A DNA stretch of 7,861 nt, taken from an uncultured Legionellales bacterium. Its GTDB lineage: Bacteria; Pseudomonadota; Gammaproteobacteria; UBA1113. Under the pieces are notes generated by a model. That model made no database searches, was not told where the DNA came from, and saw nothing but the letters and a program-made list of their open reading frames with translations. Location: NCBI GenBank assembly GCA_945956945.1, contig CAMFJO010000025.1, forward strand, positions 1 through 7,861, given 5' to 3'. Below, one piece after another: positions 7,840-7,861 of the stretch (position 1 is the first letter of the stretch; every line of letters begins with the position of its first letter). The translations under genes and the position numbers were made by a program.

Positions 7840-7855
7840 AATACTTTGAGCACAT
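7729..7855. repeat. 127-base imperfect palindromic repeat (REP/MITE-like)
   Basis: The outer arms, 7729-7756 and 7828-7855, are inverted copies matching at 22 of 28 positions. The inner 14 bases (TTTCAATCTGCAAC against TTTCAATTTGCAAC) differ once. A second small stem, TGTAC (7784-7788) and GTACA (7795-7799), sits on the same axis of symmetry. This two-level symmetry and the intergenic position resemble dispersed palindromic elements of bacteria that are mobilised in trans or shape RNA. No transposase is present. The family is not identified, and copy number cannot be judged from one copy. It lies upstream of the possible rppH promoter. Confidence 0.75.
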
Positions 7856-7861
7856 ATCTAT

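Noticed and set aside
7729..7855. CRISPR repeat or transfer RNA
   Set aside because: There is only one unit with inverted symmetry, no regular spacers, and no cloverleaf or CCA-type features.

Overview
This window reads as part of a moderately AT-rich gammaproteobacterial chromosome, most likely from the Legionellales (Legionella, Coxiella, Berkiella, Aquicella type). Three things point there: the minus-strand gene order rppH-ptsP-(transporters)-lgt-thyA; a large, unfamiliar, polar, effector-like gene just after thyA; and a tandem element in front of that gene that looks like the PmrA box controlling many Dot/Icm effector genes in Legionella and Coxiella. The lineage call is inference from gene order and motifs, not from a database match.

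Layout, right to left because every confident gene is on the minus strand. At 7729-7855 there is an imperfect palindromic repeat containing a 36-codon plus-strand reading frame with a good Shine-Dalgarno sequence. A possible promoter (7680-7709) then precedes rppH (7170-7664, RNA pyrophosphohydrolase). Next come ptsP (4942-7176, PEP phosphotransferase EI-Ntr), a 75-base gap, a VIT/CCC1-type metal transporter (4129-4866), a TauE/SafE-type permease (3305-4129), lgt (2503-3300, prolipoprotein diacylglyceryl transferase) and thyA (1712-2506, thymidylate synthase). Apart from the 75-base gap, these genes overlap or lie within 4 bases of each other (7-base overlap, TAATG, 4-base gap, ATGA), so they look like one translationally coupled operon. 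rppH-ptsP-lgt-thyA is a widely conserved gammaproteobacterial block; the two membrane transporters are accessory cargo inside it.

After thyA, a 92-base intergenic stretch (1620-1711) holds a separate regulatory unit: tandem CTTAA half-sites with an 11-base period, an extended -10 hexamer 18 bases downstream, an operator-like dyad over that -10, and a ribosome binding site. It serves a reading frame that stays open from 1619 to the left edge (539 codons seen, end outside the window). I do not recognise its product. It has no signal peptide or evident membrane segment, and a polar, low-complexity middle, which fits a secreted effector. The combination of PmrA-like box and unrecognised effector-like protein is the most interesting thing in the window.
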